64,000 nt of DNA from Candidatus Leptovillus gracilis (GTDB taxonomy: Bacteria > Chloroflexota > Anaerolineae > Promineifilales > Promineifilaceae), in NCBI GenBank assembly GCA_016716065.1, contig JADJXA010000027.1, positions 1 through 64,000 of the forward strand, given 5' to 3'. Under the pieces are notes generated by a model. It searched no databases. It was given only the letters and a program-made list of their open reading frames with translations, and was not told where the DNA came from. The position numbers and the translations under genes are program-made. Shown one piece after another: positions 15,847 through 23,360 of the stretch. Position 1 is the first letter of the stretch; every line of letters begins with the position of its first letter.

Positions 15847-16731
15847 ATGGTTTCCGACCTCTCCTCACTACTCTCCTGTGCTATGAAAAAGTTTTCAATC
15901 CTACTTATGCTTGCGCCCTCACTAATGGTGATCATTTTGCTGTTTGGAGGAGGGCTGTGGTTGGCGTTGCGGCAAAGTTTAGGTACTGTACCGGGTAGTG
16001 GGATGAGTGAATTGAGCTTGGAGGCGTATCGACGGGTGTTTAATGACCCGGCGTTTGGCCGTTCGTTGTTGTTGACGGTGTGGATTGCCGGGGTGAGTAC
16101 GGCCGTATCCACCCTTCTCGCTCTTATTGCCGCCCTTACTTTGCGCCGCGCTTTTCGCGGCAAGCGCGTGGCGGCCTTTATCTTTCAATCCAACCTGCCC
16201 ATTCCCCATCTGGTGGGGGCCATTGGCATCCTCTTTCTTTTTTCGCAGAGCGGCTTTCTGGCGCGGTTGGGACATACGCTGGGGCTAATTCAGGTTCCGG
16301 CCGATTTTCCGGCGCTGGTATTTGATCCGTATGCCATCGGCATTATTCTGGAATACGTGTGGAAGAGCAGTGTCTTTATGGGCATCATTTTGCTGGCGGC
16401 CATGCAAACCATTGGCGAAGATTATGAGCAAGCGGCGCAAACATTGGGGGCCAACCAGTGGCAACGATGGCGATTTGTGCTATTACCACTCTTACGCCCC
16501 AGCATCTTGTCGGCCTCCATTCTGGTTTTTGCCTTCACCTTTGGCGCGTTTGAAGTGCCGCTGTTGCTTGGCGCACGCTACCCATCCGCCCTTCCGGTGC
16601 TGGCCTACCGGCTCTACACCGATGTAGACCTGAATGCCCGGCCCGAAGCAATGGCGTTAAGCATCATCATCGCCGCGCTGATTACGATGTTGATTTTGGT
16701 TTACATGCAACTTTCTAAAAGCAGACCGTGA
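15847..16731 (+). CDS. ABC transporter permease, first (YnjC N-half-like)
   Basis: The about 294-residue protein has six membrane segments and the inner-membrane permease loop EQAAQTLGANQWQRWRFVLLP that docks on the ATPase. In E. coli, YnjC is one protein of about 511 residues with two permease halves; here the halves are separate genes, the second at 19042. AAGGTG precedes the ATG at 15847; an inner ATG at 15883 lacks a ribosome site but would give a more usual N-terminus. It follows the binding protein by 19 bp. Confidence 0.88.
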   Translation: MVSDLSSLLSCAMKKFSILLMLAPSLMVIILLFGGGLWLALRQSLGTVPGSGMSELSLEAYRRVFNDPAFGRSLLLTVWIAGVSTAVSTLLALIAALTLRRAFRGKRVAAFIFQSNLPIPHLVGAIGILFLFSQSGFLARLGHTLGLIQVPADFPALVFDPYAIGIILEYVWKSSVFMGIILLAAMQTIGEDYEQAAQTLGANQWQRWRFVLLPLLRPSILSASILVFAFTFGAFEVPLLLGARYPSALPVLAYRLYTDVDLNARPEAMALSIIIAALITMLILVYMQLSKSRP

Positions 16732-16732
16732 G

Positions 16733-16792
16733 AACTGGAGAACATGAGACAAGGAGAGGGTCTCCAAGTCTCCCCTTCTCCTTGTCTGGAAA
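16733..16792. repeat. GGGAGA tract with fold-back between permease and flavoprotein genes
   Basis: Purine units GAGAACTGGAGAAC...GGAGAGG are followed by complementary GTCTCC/TTCTCC units. The hairpin lies within the operon, so full termination is unlikely. Confidence 0.8.
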
Positions 16793-16805
16793 TGAATGAG
16801 TGACT

Positions 16806-18512
16806 ATGACAACAACAAACTACGATATAGCCATCATCGGCTCTGGCATTGGCGGATCGGCGTTGGCGGCGATTTTGGCGCGGCATGGGCAGCGGGTGGT
16901 GGTGTTTGAGGCAAAGGCGCACCCGCGCTTTGCCATTGGCGAATCGCTGATTCTGGAAACGTCGGAGATGATGCGGGCGTTGGCTCATTTTTATGATGTG
17001 CCGGAGCTGGCTTACTTCAGCACGGAGAATTTCTTGCCGTTTGCCGGGACGACGCACGGCATCAAGCGGCACTTTGGCTTTTTGCACCATCAGCCCGGCC
17101 AACCGCATGATATTCGCCACACCTTGCAGGCGGTGATTCCCAAAGAGCCGCATGGCCATGAGCTGCACCTGTACCGGCAGGATACCGATTATTTCATGAT
17201 GAGTACGGCCGTTGCCTACGGCGCCACCATCCACCAGAACACGGCCGTACAAGACATCACCCTCCACGACGATTACGTGACCATCATCCCGGCGCAAGGA
17301 GAGCCGGTGACAGCGCAATACGTCGTAGACGCGGGCGGCTTTCGCTCCATTCTGGCGCAAAAATTCGGCGTCCGCGATTTCGACCTGCAAACCCATGCCC
17401 GGGGGATGTTCACCCATATGATCAACGTCCCCTGCTACCATGAGATTGGCGGTTCGCAGGAGCAGTATGGTCTGCCCTTCCGCATGTCCGAAGGGACACT
17501 GCACCACGTTTTTGATGGCGGCTGGCTGTGGGTGATCCCGTTCGATAACCATGCCGAATCTACCAATCCGCTGTGCAGTGTGGGGCTGCTGCTCGACCCA
17601 CGCCAGCACCCGCCGCGCCCGGAACTGACGGCCGAAGAGGAGTTCTATGCCTTCATCGCCCACTATCCCACCATTGCGGCGCAGTTTGCCAACGCCCGCG
17701 CCGTGCGCGATTGGACGCGGGCGGGCCGTCTGCAATACACCTCGACGCAAGTTGTGGGCGACCGCTGGGCGCTGATGGGGCACGCCGCCGGGTTTATTGA
17801 CCCGCTGTACTCGAAGGGGCTGTATACGACGTTAACGGCCGTTTTCCTCCTCGCCAATCGCCTCCTGCAAGCCCAAGAAACGGGCGACTACTCGGCCGCC
17901 GCCTTTGCCGATGTGCAAACCGTGACGCAAAATTTCGTCCGCTCTGCCGACCGGCTGGTGGCGAACAGTTACCGCGCCTTCCGTGATTATCGGTTGTGGC
18001 AGGTGTATGCGGTGATGTGGCTGTTGGGCGCGTATACGGAATTGGTGAAGCTGAACATGATGCGGGCGCAAGCCGGTGATGACCGGCAGGCGTATGTGGA
18101 CCAATTGGTGACGCTGAAGCTGGTGGGCGGGGGTTATGCCGAATTTGAGGCAGTGGCGGCGCGGGTGGATGGGATGATGGAGGGGGTGGATGTGGCCGAT
18201 GAGGCGGCGGTGGCAACGGCCGTTGCCGAAATCAACCACATCTTCCGCTCGCTGGATTGGATTGCCGATCCGTTTTTGGCGTTGCTGGATGGCAAAACCT
18301 ACCTGCCCAAGAACAAATTGCGCCTCAGTTTGCTCAAACCGGGGGCGGGCTTTATGCGGAGTGGGGCGTATAAGGCGCACTTTTTTGGCGATTTAACGCT
18401 GCGCGATTTGCTGGTCTATGGGGTGCAGGAGAAGGCGCGGTATGCGCGGCCGGTGTTGGCACGACGGAAGAAGAACGGGAGAGCGGGAGACGGGGAGAGG
18501 GGGAGAGGGTAG
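16806..18512 (+). CDS. Flavin-dependent halogenase-like / FAD monooxygenase-fold protein
   Basis: The 568-residue protein begins with a Rossmann FAD motif (IAIIGSGIGGSALAAILARHG, G12-x-G14-x-x-G17) and has the GESLI segment found where halogenases bind flavin, GYxxY-like WLWVIPF, and the second FAD site GDRWALMGHAAGFIDPLYSKG. The overall plan matches FADH2-dependent halogenase/geranylgeranyl-reductase-like proteins. The halogenase Lys (GxGxxG...K) could not be confirmed, so halogenation is not claimed; reduction or oxidation of a lipid is as likely given the neighbouring lipid-head-group enzyme. The C-terminal tail KKNGRAGDGERGRG comes from a GGGAGA tract. An upstream GTG at 16800 is a possible alternative start. 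Confidence 0.75.
   Translation: MTTTNYDIAIIGSGIGGSALAAILARHGQRVVVFEAKAHPRFAIGESLILETSEMMRALAHFYDVPELAYFSTENFLPFAGTTHGIKRHFGFLHHQPGQPHDIRHTLQAVIPKEPHGHELHLYRQDTDYFMMSTAVAYGATIHQNTAVQDITLHDDYVTIIPAQGEPVTAQYVVDAGGFRSILAQKFGVRDFDLQTHARGMFTHMINVPCYHEIGGSQEQYGLPFRMSEGTLHHVFDGGWLWVIPFDNHAESTNPLCSVGLLLDPRQHPPRPELTAEEEFYAFIAHYPTIAAQFANARAVRDWTRAGRLQYTSTQVVGDRWALMGHAAGFIDPLYSKGLYTTLTAVFLLANRLLQAQETGDYSAAAFADVQTVTQNFVRSADRLVANSYRAFRDYRLWQVYAVMWLLGAYTELVKLNMMRAQAGDDRQAYVDQLVTLKLVGGGYAEFEAVAARVDGMMEGVDVADEAAVATAVAEINHIFRSLDWIADPFLALLDGKTYLPKNKLRLSLLKPGAGFMRSGAYKAHFFGDLTLRDLLVYGVQEKARYARPVLARRKKNGRAGDGERGRG
18476..18511. repeat. GGGAGA tract at flavoprotein/hydrolase junction
   Basis: It encodes the last residues of the flavoprotein and places GGGAGAGG directly upstream of the overlapping GTG start of the next gene. 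Confidence 0.8.
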
Positions 18513-19045
18513 TGCAGACGTATTCGCATGGGTTGATAACGGCCGTTTTCGGGCGCAAATTCTCTCGTGATAAGCGGGCGGCTTTGCTGGCTGGCTCCGT
18601 TGCGCCGGATGTGCCGTTGGGCTTGCTCAGTGTGGGCTATGTGCTGGATCGGCGGTTTGTGCGCCCCCATTTGCCCGACAAAACGCGCTGTAGCCACACC
18701 TATAACGACCCCTACTTCCACAATCCGTGGTGGATTGCCGCGCACAACAGCTTGCACGCCCCCCTGCCCCTGCTGGCGTTGGGGCTGATTGGCTACGGCT
18801 GGCGGCGTACCGGCTGGGGGAATTGGCTCTTTTGGTTTGCGGTGGGTTGTGCCGGGCATACGGCCGTAGACATCTTCACCCACGCCGACGACGGACCAGC
18901 AGTCGCCTTTCCCCTCGATTGGCACACCCGCTTTCGCTCTCCCATCAGCTATTGGGACACCGCCCATCACGGCCGTACCTTCCGCCTGTTGGAGCATCTG
19001 CTGGATCTGTTGCTAATCGCCTATTTACTCTGGAAACGGTTATGA
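18512..19045 (+). CDS. YdjM-like membrane-bound metal-dependent hydrolase
   Basis: The 177-residue protein shows the conserved His/Asp pattern of the LexA-binding, membrane-bound hydrolase family: SHGLITAVFGR, AGSVAPDVPLGLL, HNPWWIAAHNSLHAP, GHTAVDIFTHADDGP, with three to four membrane segments. Predicted activity is on a lipid or phospho-ester substrate at the membrane; this is not proven for the family. The GTG start overlaps the previous stop (TAGTG) and its stop overlaps the next start (ATGA), so it is tightly coupled inside the transporter operon. Confidence 0.78.
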   Translation: MQTYSHGLITAVFGRKFSRDKRAALLAGSVAPDVPLGLLSVGYVLDRRFVRPHLPDKTRCSHTYNDPYFHNPWWIAAHNSLHAPLPLLALGLIGYGWRRTGWGNWLFWFAVGCAGHTAVDIFTHADDGPAVAFPLDWHTRFRSPISYWDTAHHGRTFRLLEHLLDLLLIAYLLWKRL

Positions 19046-19944
19046 GAACGGGAGACAAGGAGACGGGGAGACTTGGAGACAAGGAGATGGGGAGACTTGG
19101 AGACAGGGAGACAAGGAGATGGGGAGACGTTCTCCCGTTCTCCCGTTCTCCCCGTCTCCCGTTCTCCCCGTCTCCCGTTCTCCTTGTCTTCATTCTGCTC
19201 GGTGTAGTCGCGCCCCTTGTGCCGCTGGTCATCTGGTCGTTTGCCCATCGTTGGTTTTTCCCGGCCGTTCTACCAACCGAATGGAGTTGGCGGGCGTGGG
19301 CGTATCTGGCTTCGCCAGCCTCGCAGGTGAACAAGGCGATGGTCAACAGCGTGACGGTGGCGCTGGCGGTGACGGCGCTATCGGCGCTGATTGGCTTGCC
19401 CGCTGGTCGGGCATTGGGCTTGTATGAGTTTCGCGGCAAAACGGCCGTCCTCTTCCTCATCCTCGCCCCGGCCATCATGCCCATGATCGCCGTTGTGATG
19501 GGCATCCACATCGCCTTTTTGCGCGTAGGGCTGGCCGACACCTGGCTGGGCGTGGTGTTGGTGCATTTGGTGCCGGTCATGCCCTACATGGTGCTGGTGC
19601 TGACGGCCGCTTTTGCCAACTACGACCTCGATTATGAAGGGCAAGCGCGAACCTTGGGCGCACGGCCGTTACAGGTTTTCCGTCACATCACCCTGCCCGC
19701 TATTTGGCCGGGGCTGATGGTCGGCTCGCTGTTCGCCTTCCTCATCTCGTGGAGCCAATACCTGCTGACGCTGATCATCGGCGGCGGGCAGATGATTACC
19801 CTGCCGGTGCTGCTCTTTGCCTTCGCCAACAGCGGCGACAATGCGATTACGGCCGCGCTGAGTTTGCTTTTTATTGCCCCGGCGCTGCTGCTCTTTTTGT
19901 TGACGGCGCGGTATCTCACGGGGCGAAATGTGGCGATGGTTTGA
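19042..19944 (+). CDS. ABC transporter permease, second (YnjC C-half-like), with repeat-encoded N-terminus
   Basis: The predicted 300-residue protein has six membrane segments and the coupling loop YEGQARTLGARPLQVFRHITLP. The ATG at 19042 overlaps the previous stop by 4 bp. Its first about 50 residues (MRTGDKETGRLGDKEMGRLG and so on, then SPRLPFSPSPVL) are entirely encoded by a GGGAGA fold-back tract. A later start cannot be found before the first membrane segment, since no ATG or GTG in frame precedes VVAPLVPLVIWSF except within the tract. Either the tract is translated as a cytoplasmic extension or a non-standard start (for example TTG at 19187-19195) is used. Confidence 0.85.
   Translation: MRTGDKETGRLGDKEMGRLGDRETRRWGDVLPFSRSPRLPFSPSPVLLVFILLGVVAPLVPLVIWSFAHRWFFPAVLPTEWSWRAWAYLASPASQVNKAMVNSVTVALAVTALSALIGLPAGRALGLYEFRGKTAVLFLILAPAIMPMIAVVMGIHIAFLRVGLADTWLGVVLVHLVPVMPYMVLVLTAAFANYDLDYEGQARTLGARPLQVFRHITLPAIWPGLMVGSLFAFLISWSQYLLTLIIGGGQMITLPVLLFAFANSGDNAITAALSLLFIAPALLLFLLTARYLTGRNVAMV
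19047..19190. repeat. Longest GGGAGA fold-back tract, inside a permease reading frame
   Basis: A purine arm of GGGAGAC/AAGGAGAC/TGGAGAC units (19050-19128) is followed by a pyrimidine arm (19130-19190) of TTCTCCCG/CCGTCTCC units. The length keeps the permease frame open. Confidence 0.85.
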
Positions 19945-19984
19945 GGGAGAGGGGGAGAACGGGAGACTGGGAGACAAGGAGATG
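19945..19984. repeat. GGGAGA tract upstream of the ATPase gene
   Basis: The tract ends in GGAGATGGGATT directly before a TTG start and so supplies the ribosome site of the ATPase gene. Confidence 0.8.
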
Positions 19985-19989
19985 GGATT

Positions 19990-21066
19990 TTGACGGAAGT
20001 AGAGTTGGTTGGGTTGAATAAGCGGTATGGGAATCAGCAGGCGGCGGCGGTGGTGGATTTGTCGTTGACAATGCCGGGCGGGCAGATTACGGCGTTGTTG
20101 GGGCCGTCGGGCTGTGGCAAGACGACGGCGTTGAAGATGATTGCCGGATTGCTGACCCCCACCAGCGGCGACATTTTGTTCGAAGGCCGTTCCATCCTGC
20201 CCATCCCCGCCGAGCAACGAGGCGCAGTGATGGTCTTCCAAAACCACCTGCTCTTTCCCCACATGAGCGTCGCCGACAATGTGGCCTTTGGCCTAAAAAT
20301 GCGCGGCGAGACCAAAGCGGTGATTGAGCGGCGCGTGGCCGAGATGTTGGAGTTGGTGCGTTTGCCCGGTTACGGCCGTCGCCAACCCCATCAGCTCTCC
20401 GGCGGGCAAAAGCAGCGGGTGGCGTTGGCGCGGGCGCTCATCGTCCAGCCCAAAGTGCTATTGCTCGATGAGCCGCTCTCCAATCTGGACGCCCATCTGC
20501 GCAACGAAATGCGCGACCTCATCTTTAACCTCCAGCGGCAGTTGGGCATCACGACCATCGTCGTCACCCATGATCAGGAGGAGGCGGTGATTTTGGCTGA
20601 CCGCATCGCCCTGATGTTTGACGGCGTGTTACAGCAGGTGGGCGAGCCGAATGATTTTTACGAACGGCCGTACACCGAACCCATCGCGCGTTTCTTTGGC
20701 GGCGTCAACTTCATTCCCGGCCATAAACAGGGAGCGCGGGTAGAAACCAGTCTGGGTGTATTTCGGGCAGACGACGGCGACCATCTGCCCGATGGCCCCG
20801 TTAAGCTAACCATTCGGCCCGAAAACATACAATTTAGCCAAGGCCCCCAAGGTGAAAACAGCATACCGGGTTCCATTCTGAGCCATGTGTACGCCGGAAC
20901 ACACACCCGCTTCAAAATTGCCACGGACGATGTGGCCTTGCCACCGCTGGAAGTGGTGGCTGATGCCACCAGTCAACGGCGCCATCGAGATAACGAGAAA
21001 GTCCATATGCACTTGCCGACAGCCAAAATTTGGCTGTTGCCCAATGAGAAGGGAGCCGATGAATAG
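19990..21066 (+). CDS. ABC transporter ATPase, YnjD/PotA-like
   Basis: The 358-residue protein has Walker A GPSGCGKTT (38-46), Q-loop VFQNH, signature LSGGQKQR, Walker B VLLLDEP and the switch His in VVTHDQEEA, followed by a C-terminal TOBE-like domain (about 240-350: LTIRPENIQ, HVYAGTHTRFKI). It powers the two permeases of this operon. The TTG start at 19990 has GGAGA 7-10 bases upstream within a GGGAGA tract. The stop lies inside the start of the next gene (8-bp overlap). The E. coli YnjD is shorter (about 217 residues) and lacks the TOBE part. Confidence 0.92.
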   Translation: MTEVELVGLNKRYGNQQAAAVVDLSLTMPGGQITALLGPSGCGKTTALKMIAGLLTPTSGDILFEGRSILPIPAEQRGAVMVFQNHLLFPHMSVADNVAFGLKMRGETKAVIERRVAEMLELVRLPGYGRRQPHQLSGGQKQRVALARALIVQPKVLLLDEPLSNLDAHLRNEMRDLIFNLQRQLGITTIVVTHDQEEAVILADRIALMFDGVLQQVGEPNDFYERPYTEPIARFFGGVNFIPGHKQGARVETSLGVFRADDGDHLPDGPVKLTIRPENIQFSQGPQGENSIPGSILSHVYAGTHTRFKIATDDVALPPLEVVADATSQRRHRDNEKVHMHLPTAKIWLLPNEKGADE

Positions 21067-22666
21067 AGAAAAAACTATTTTGATCACCGGAGCGACTAGC
21101 GGAATTGGGTTGGAATTGGCGCGGTTGTATGCGCGGCAAAGTGGGCGGCTGGTATTGGTGGGGCGACGGCCGTTGTCCGAATTGAGCGATCCCCTGTTTA
21201 CGGCCGCTACGTATTGCCAAGCCGACCTCGCGCAAGCGGAATGTGCTGAGCAAATCGCCAGCTTTTTGGCCGCACAAAGGCTTGATCGGCTCGATCTGCT
21301 CATCCACAATGCCGGTGTGGGCTATTACGGCGACATCGCCGCCCAATCGGCCGCCAGCATAGATGAACTGTTGGCGGTCAATCTGCTCGCGCCTATTCGC
21401 CTGACGTATGCGCTCTATCCGCTGCTGCGGGCGGCGCGGGGTAAAGTGGCTTTCATCAGCACGGCGGCAACGGCCGTTCCCACTGCCGATTATGCCGTGT
21501 ATGGGGCTACCAAAGCGGCGCTCGAAGGGTTTGCCCGCTCCCTGCGCGTGGAGTGGCAGGGGCAAATTGCGGTGCAAACCATCCGCCCCGGCGCAACCGC
21601 TACCCCCATGCACGCCAAATTGGGCATCCCGCTGGAGAAGATGGATTGGCGCAAATTCCCCTCCGCTGAGGAAACGGCCGTCCAGATCGCCCGCGCCATC
21701 AAGCCAAACAAACGGCAGGCCACCATCGGCCTGAATAATCAACTGCTGACGTTTGCGGGGCGGAACGGCCGTGTTGTCCTCGACCCGCTTTTGAGAAGAC
21801 AAGGAGAACGGGAGACTAGGAGAACGGGAGAACGGGAGAACGGGAGAAGGTCTTCCCGTCTCCTTGTCTCCTTGTCTCCTTGTCTTATTACTGGGGCGGC
21901 GGATGGCATTGGCCGGGCATTGGCGTGGGAATTTGGCCGCGCCGGGTATGCGGTGATTGGGGTGGATGTAGACGCAACACGAGCGGCAGTGACGGCGGCG
22001 GAACTGCAACAGGCGGGGCTGACGGCGCACTTTATCACGGCCGATTTAAGTAAGGATGATGATTTGGCGCGGCTGGTGGAAGAGATACGGCCGTTTGCCC
22101 CCCTGCAATGCCTCATCCACAACGCCGGTATCAGCGCCGTCGGCCGGTTTGAGCAGGTTGAGTTAGCCGCGCAAGAGCGGGTCATCGTTGTGAACTTACG
22201 CGCTCCTTTGCAGTTAACGGCGATGTTGGCGCGGGAAGGGTTGCTGACTGATGATGTCACTGTCGGCTTGTTGTCGTCGTTGTCCCATTACGCCAGCTAT
22301 CCGGGAGCGGCCGTGTACGCCGCCAGCAAAGATGGGGTCGCCCATTATGCCCGCTCGCTTGCCGTCGCTTGGCCGCCAGCCCACACGCTGACCGTCTTTC
22401 CCGGCCCCACACGCACCGCCCACGCCCGCCGCTACAGCCCCGACAACAGCCGGGAAGCGAAGCGAATGCCGCCAGAGCAGGTGGCTGAGGTAATTGTGCG
22501 CGGGGTACGGAACGGCCGTCGCCGCATCATTCCCGGCGTGGGCAATCAGGTATTGGCCGTGGCGGGGCATCTATTCCCCCGCCTGCTGGAGTGGAGCATG
22601 AAGAAGGCGATTTTGGAGAAACTGGATGAGAATGGGAGAACGGGAGACAAGGAGATGGGGAGATGA
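21059..22666 (+). CDS. Double short-chain dehydrogenase (SDR-SDR) joined by a repeat-encoded linker
   Basis: The 535-residue frame contains two complete classical SDR domains. The first (residues about 5-245) has TGATSGIG, NAG and the catalytic YGATK. The second (about 277-520) has TGAADGIG, HNAGIS and YAASK. Between them, residues about 247-276 are encoded by a GGGAGA fold-back tract. Elsewhere in this operon the same tracts lie between genes, so the fusion probably arose because a tract happened to stay open. The enzymes likely act on the same lipid or polyol as their neighbours. The start overlaps the ATPase stop and the stop overlaps the next start (ATGA). Confidence 0.85.
   Translation: MNREKTILITGATSGIGLELARLYARQSGRLVLVGRRPLSELSDPLFTAATYCQADLAQAECAEQIASFLAAQRLDRLDLLIHNAGVGYYGDIAAQSAASIDELLAVNLLAPIRLTYALYPLLRAARGKVAFISTAATAVPTADYAVYGATKAALEGFARSLRVEWQGQIAVQTIRPGATATPMHAKLGIPLEKMDWRKFPSAEETAVQIARAIKPNKRQATIGLNNQLLTFAGRNGRVVLDPLLRRQGERETRRTGERENGRRSSRLLVSLSPCLITGAADGIGRALAWEFGRAGYAVIGVDVDATRAAVTAAELQQAGLTAHFITADLSKDDDLARLVEEIRPFAPLQCLIHNAGISAVGRFEQVELAAQERVIVVNLRAPLQLTAMLAREGLLTDDVTVGLLSSLSHYASYPGAAVYAASKDGVAHYARSLAVAWPPAHTLTVFPGPTRTAHARRYSPDNSREAKRMPPEQVAEVIVRGVRNGRRRIIPGVGNQVLAVAGHLFPRLLEWSMKKAILEKLDENGRTGDKEMGR
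21796..21886. repeat. GGGAGA fold-back tract inside the double-SDR gene
   Basis: The purine arm (21799-21850) and pyrimidine arm (21853-21886) are translated as the linker QGERETRRTGERENGRRSS and following Leu/Ser-rich residues. Confidence 0.85.
22627..22662. repeat. GGGAGA tract at the SDR/transferase junction
   Basis: It encodes ENGRTGDKEMGR at the SDR C-terminus and gives GGGGAGATG just at the overlapping start of the next gene. Confidence 0.8.
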
Positions 22667-23262
22667 TTGATGAGCAGATGCGGTTGGTGAAGGAGAAGGT
22701 GTTTGCGCCGGTGGCACGGCGGTTTTTGGGTGTGCGTCCGTGGGTGTTTTCCCTGTTGGGTTTATTGATGGGCGTGGCGGCGGCGGTGGCCTTGTGGCAA
22801 CAGATTTATTGGTTGGGAATGCTGTTTTGGTTTTTGAATCGGGCGTTTGATGCGCTGGATGGTTCGGTGGCGCGGATGGCCGGGGAGCAGAGTGATTTTG
22901 GCGGTTATCTGGATATTTTGCTCGATTTTGCCACCTATGCGCTGATTCCGATGGGGCTGGCTCTGGGACGGCCGTTGCCGGAAAACCTCATCGTCCTCAG
23001 CTTTTTACTGGCGACGTTCTATGTCAACGCCGCCTCGTGGATGTATCTGGCGGCCATTCTGGAAAAAAGCCGCCACATCCCCGGTCATCGGTTGACAACG
23101 GTGACCATGCCCACTGGTATCATCGGCGGCACAGAAACGATTATCTTTTACACTGTGTTTATCCTCTTTCCCGCCTGGCTGTTCTGGCTTTTTAGCCTGA
23201 TGGCGTTGCTGACCGCCCTGACGGTCGTGCAGCGGCTCATCTGGGCGGCACGGCATGTTTGA
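22663..23262 (+). CDS. CDP-alcohol phosphatidyltransferase family protein (YnjF-like)
   Basis: The 199-residue membrane protein carries the full catalytic signature D63-x2-D66-G67-x2-A70-R71-x8-G80-x3-D84-x3-D88 and about five to six membrane segments. The family moves a phosphatidyl group from CDP-diacylglycerol (or a related CDP-alcohol) to an alcohol such as inositol, glycerol phosphate or serine. It is the last gene of the transporter operon, with a 4-bp ATGA overlap to the SDR gene. With two dehydrogenases and a flavoprotein, it suggests that the imported solute becomes a lipid head group; this is an inference. Confidence 0.9.
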   Translation: MIDEQMRLVKEKVFAPVARRFLGVRPWVFSLLGLLMGVAAAVALWQQIYWLGMLFWFLNRAFDALDGSVARMAGEQSDFGGYLDILLDFATYALIPMGLALGRPLPENLIVLSFLLATFYVNAASWMYLAAILEKSRHIPGHRLTTVTMPTGIIGGTETIIFYTVFILFPAWLFWLFSLMALLTALTVVQRLIWAARHV

Positions 23263-23263
23263 A

Positions 23264-23336
23264 GAGACGGGGAGAACGGGAGACAGGGAGACAAGGAGAG
23301 GGTCTCCCTGTCTCCCATTCTCCAAGTCTCCCGTTC
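23264..23336. repeat. GGGAGA fold-back tract after the transporter operon
   Basis: A purine arm ending GGAGAGG pairs with a pyrimidine arm of TCTCCC units. It marks the end of the operon and could act as a terminator-like hairpin, although no T-run follows. Confidence 0.8.
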
Positions 23337-23360
23337 TTCCCATAAAAAGGAGTGTGACAA

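Noticed and set aside
16733..16792. GGGAGA hairpins as intrinsic terminators
   Set aside because: They lack a following T-run and lie inside tightly overlapping operons, so I do not label them terminators.
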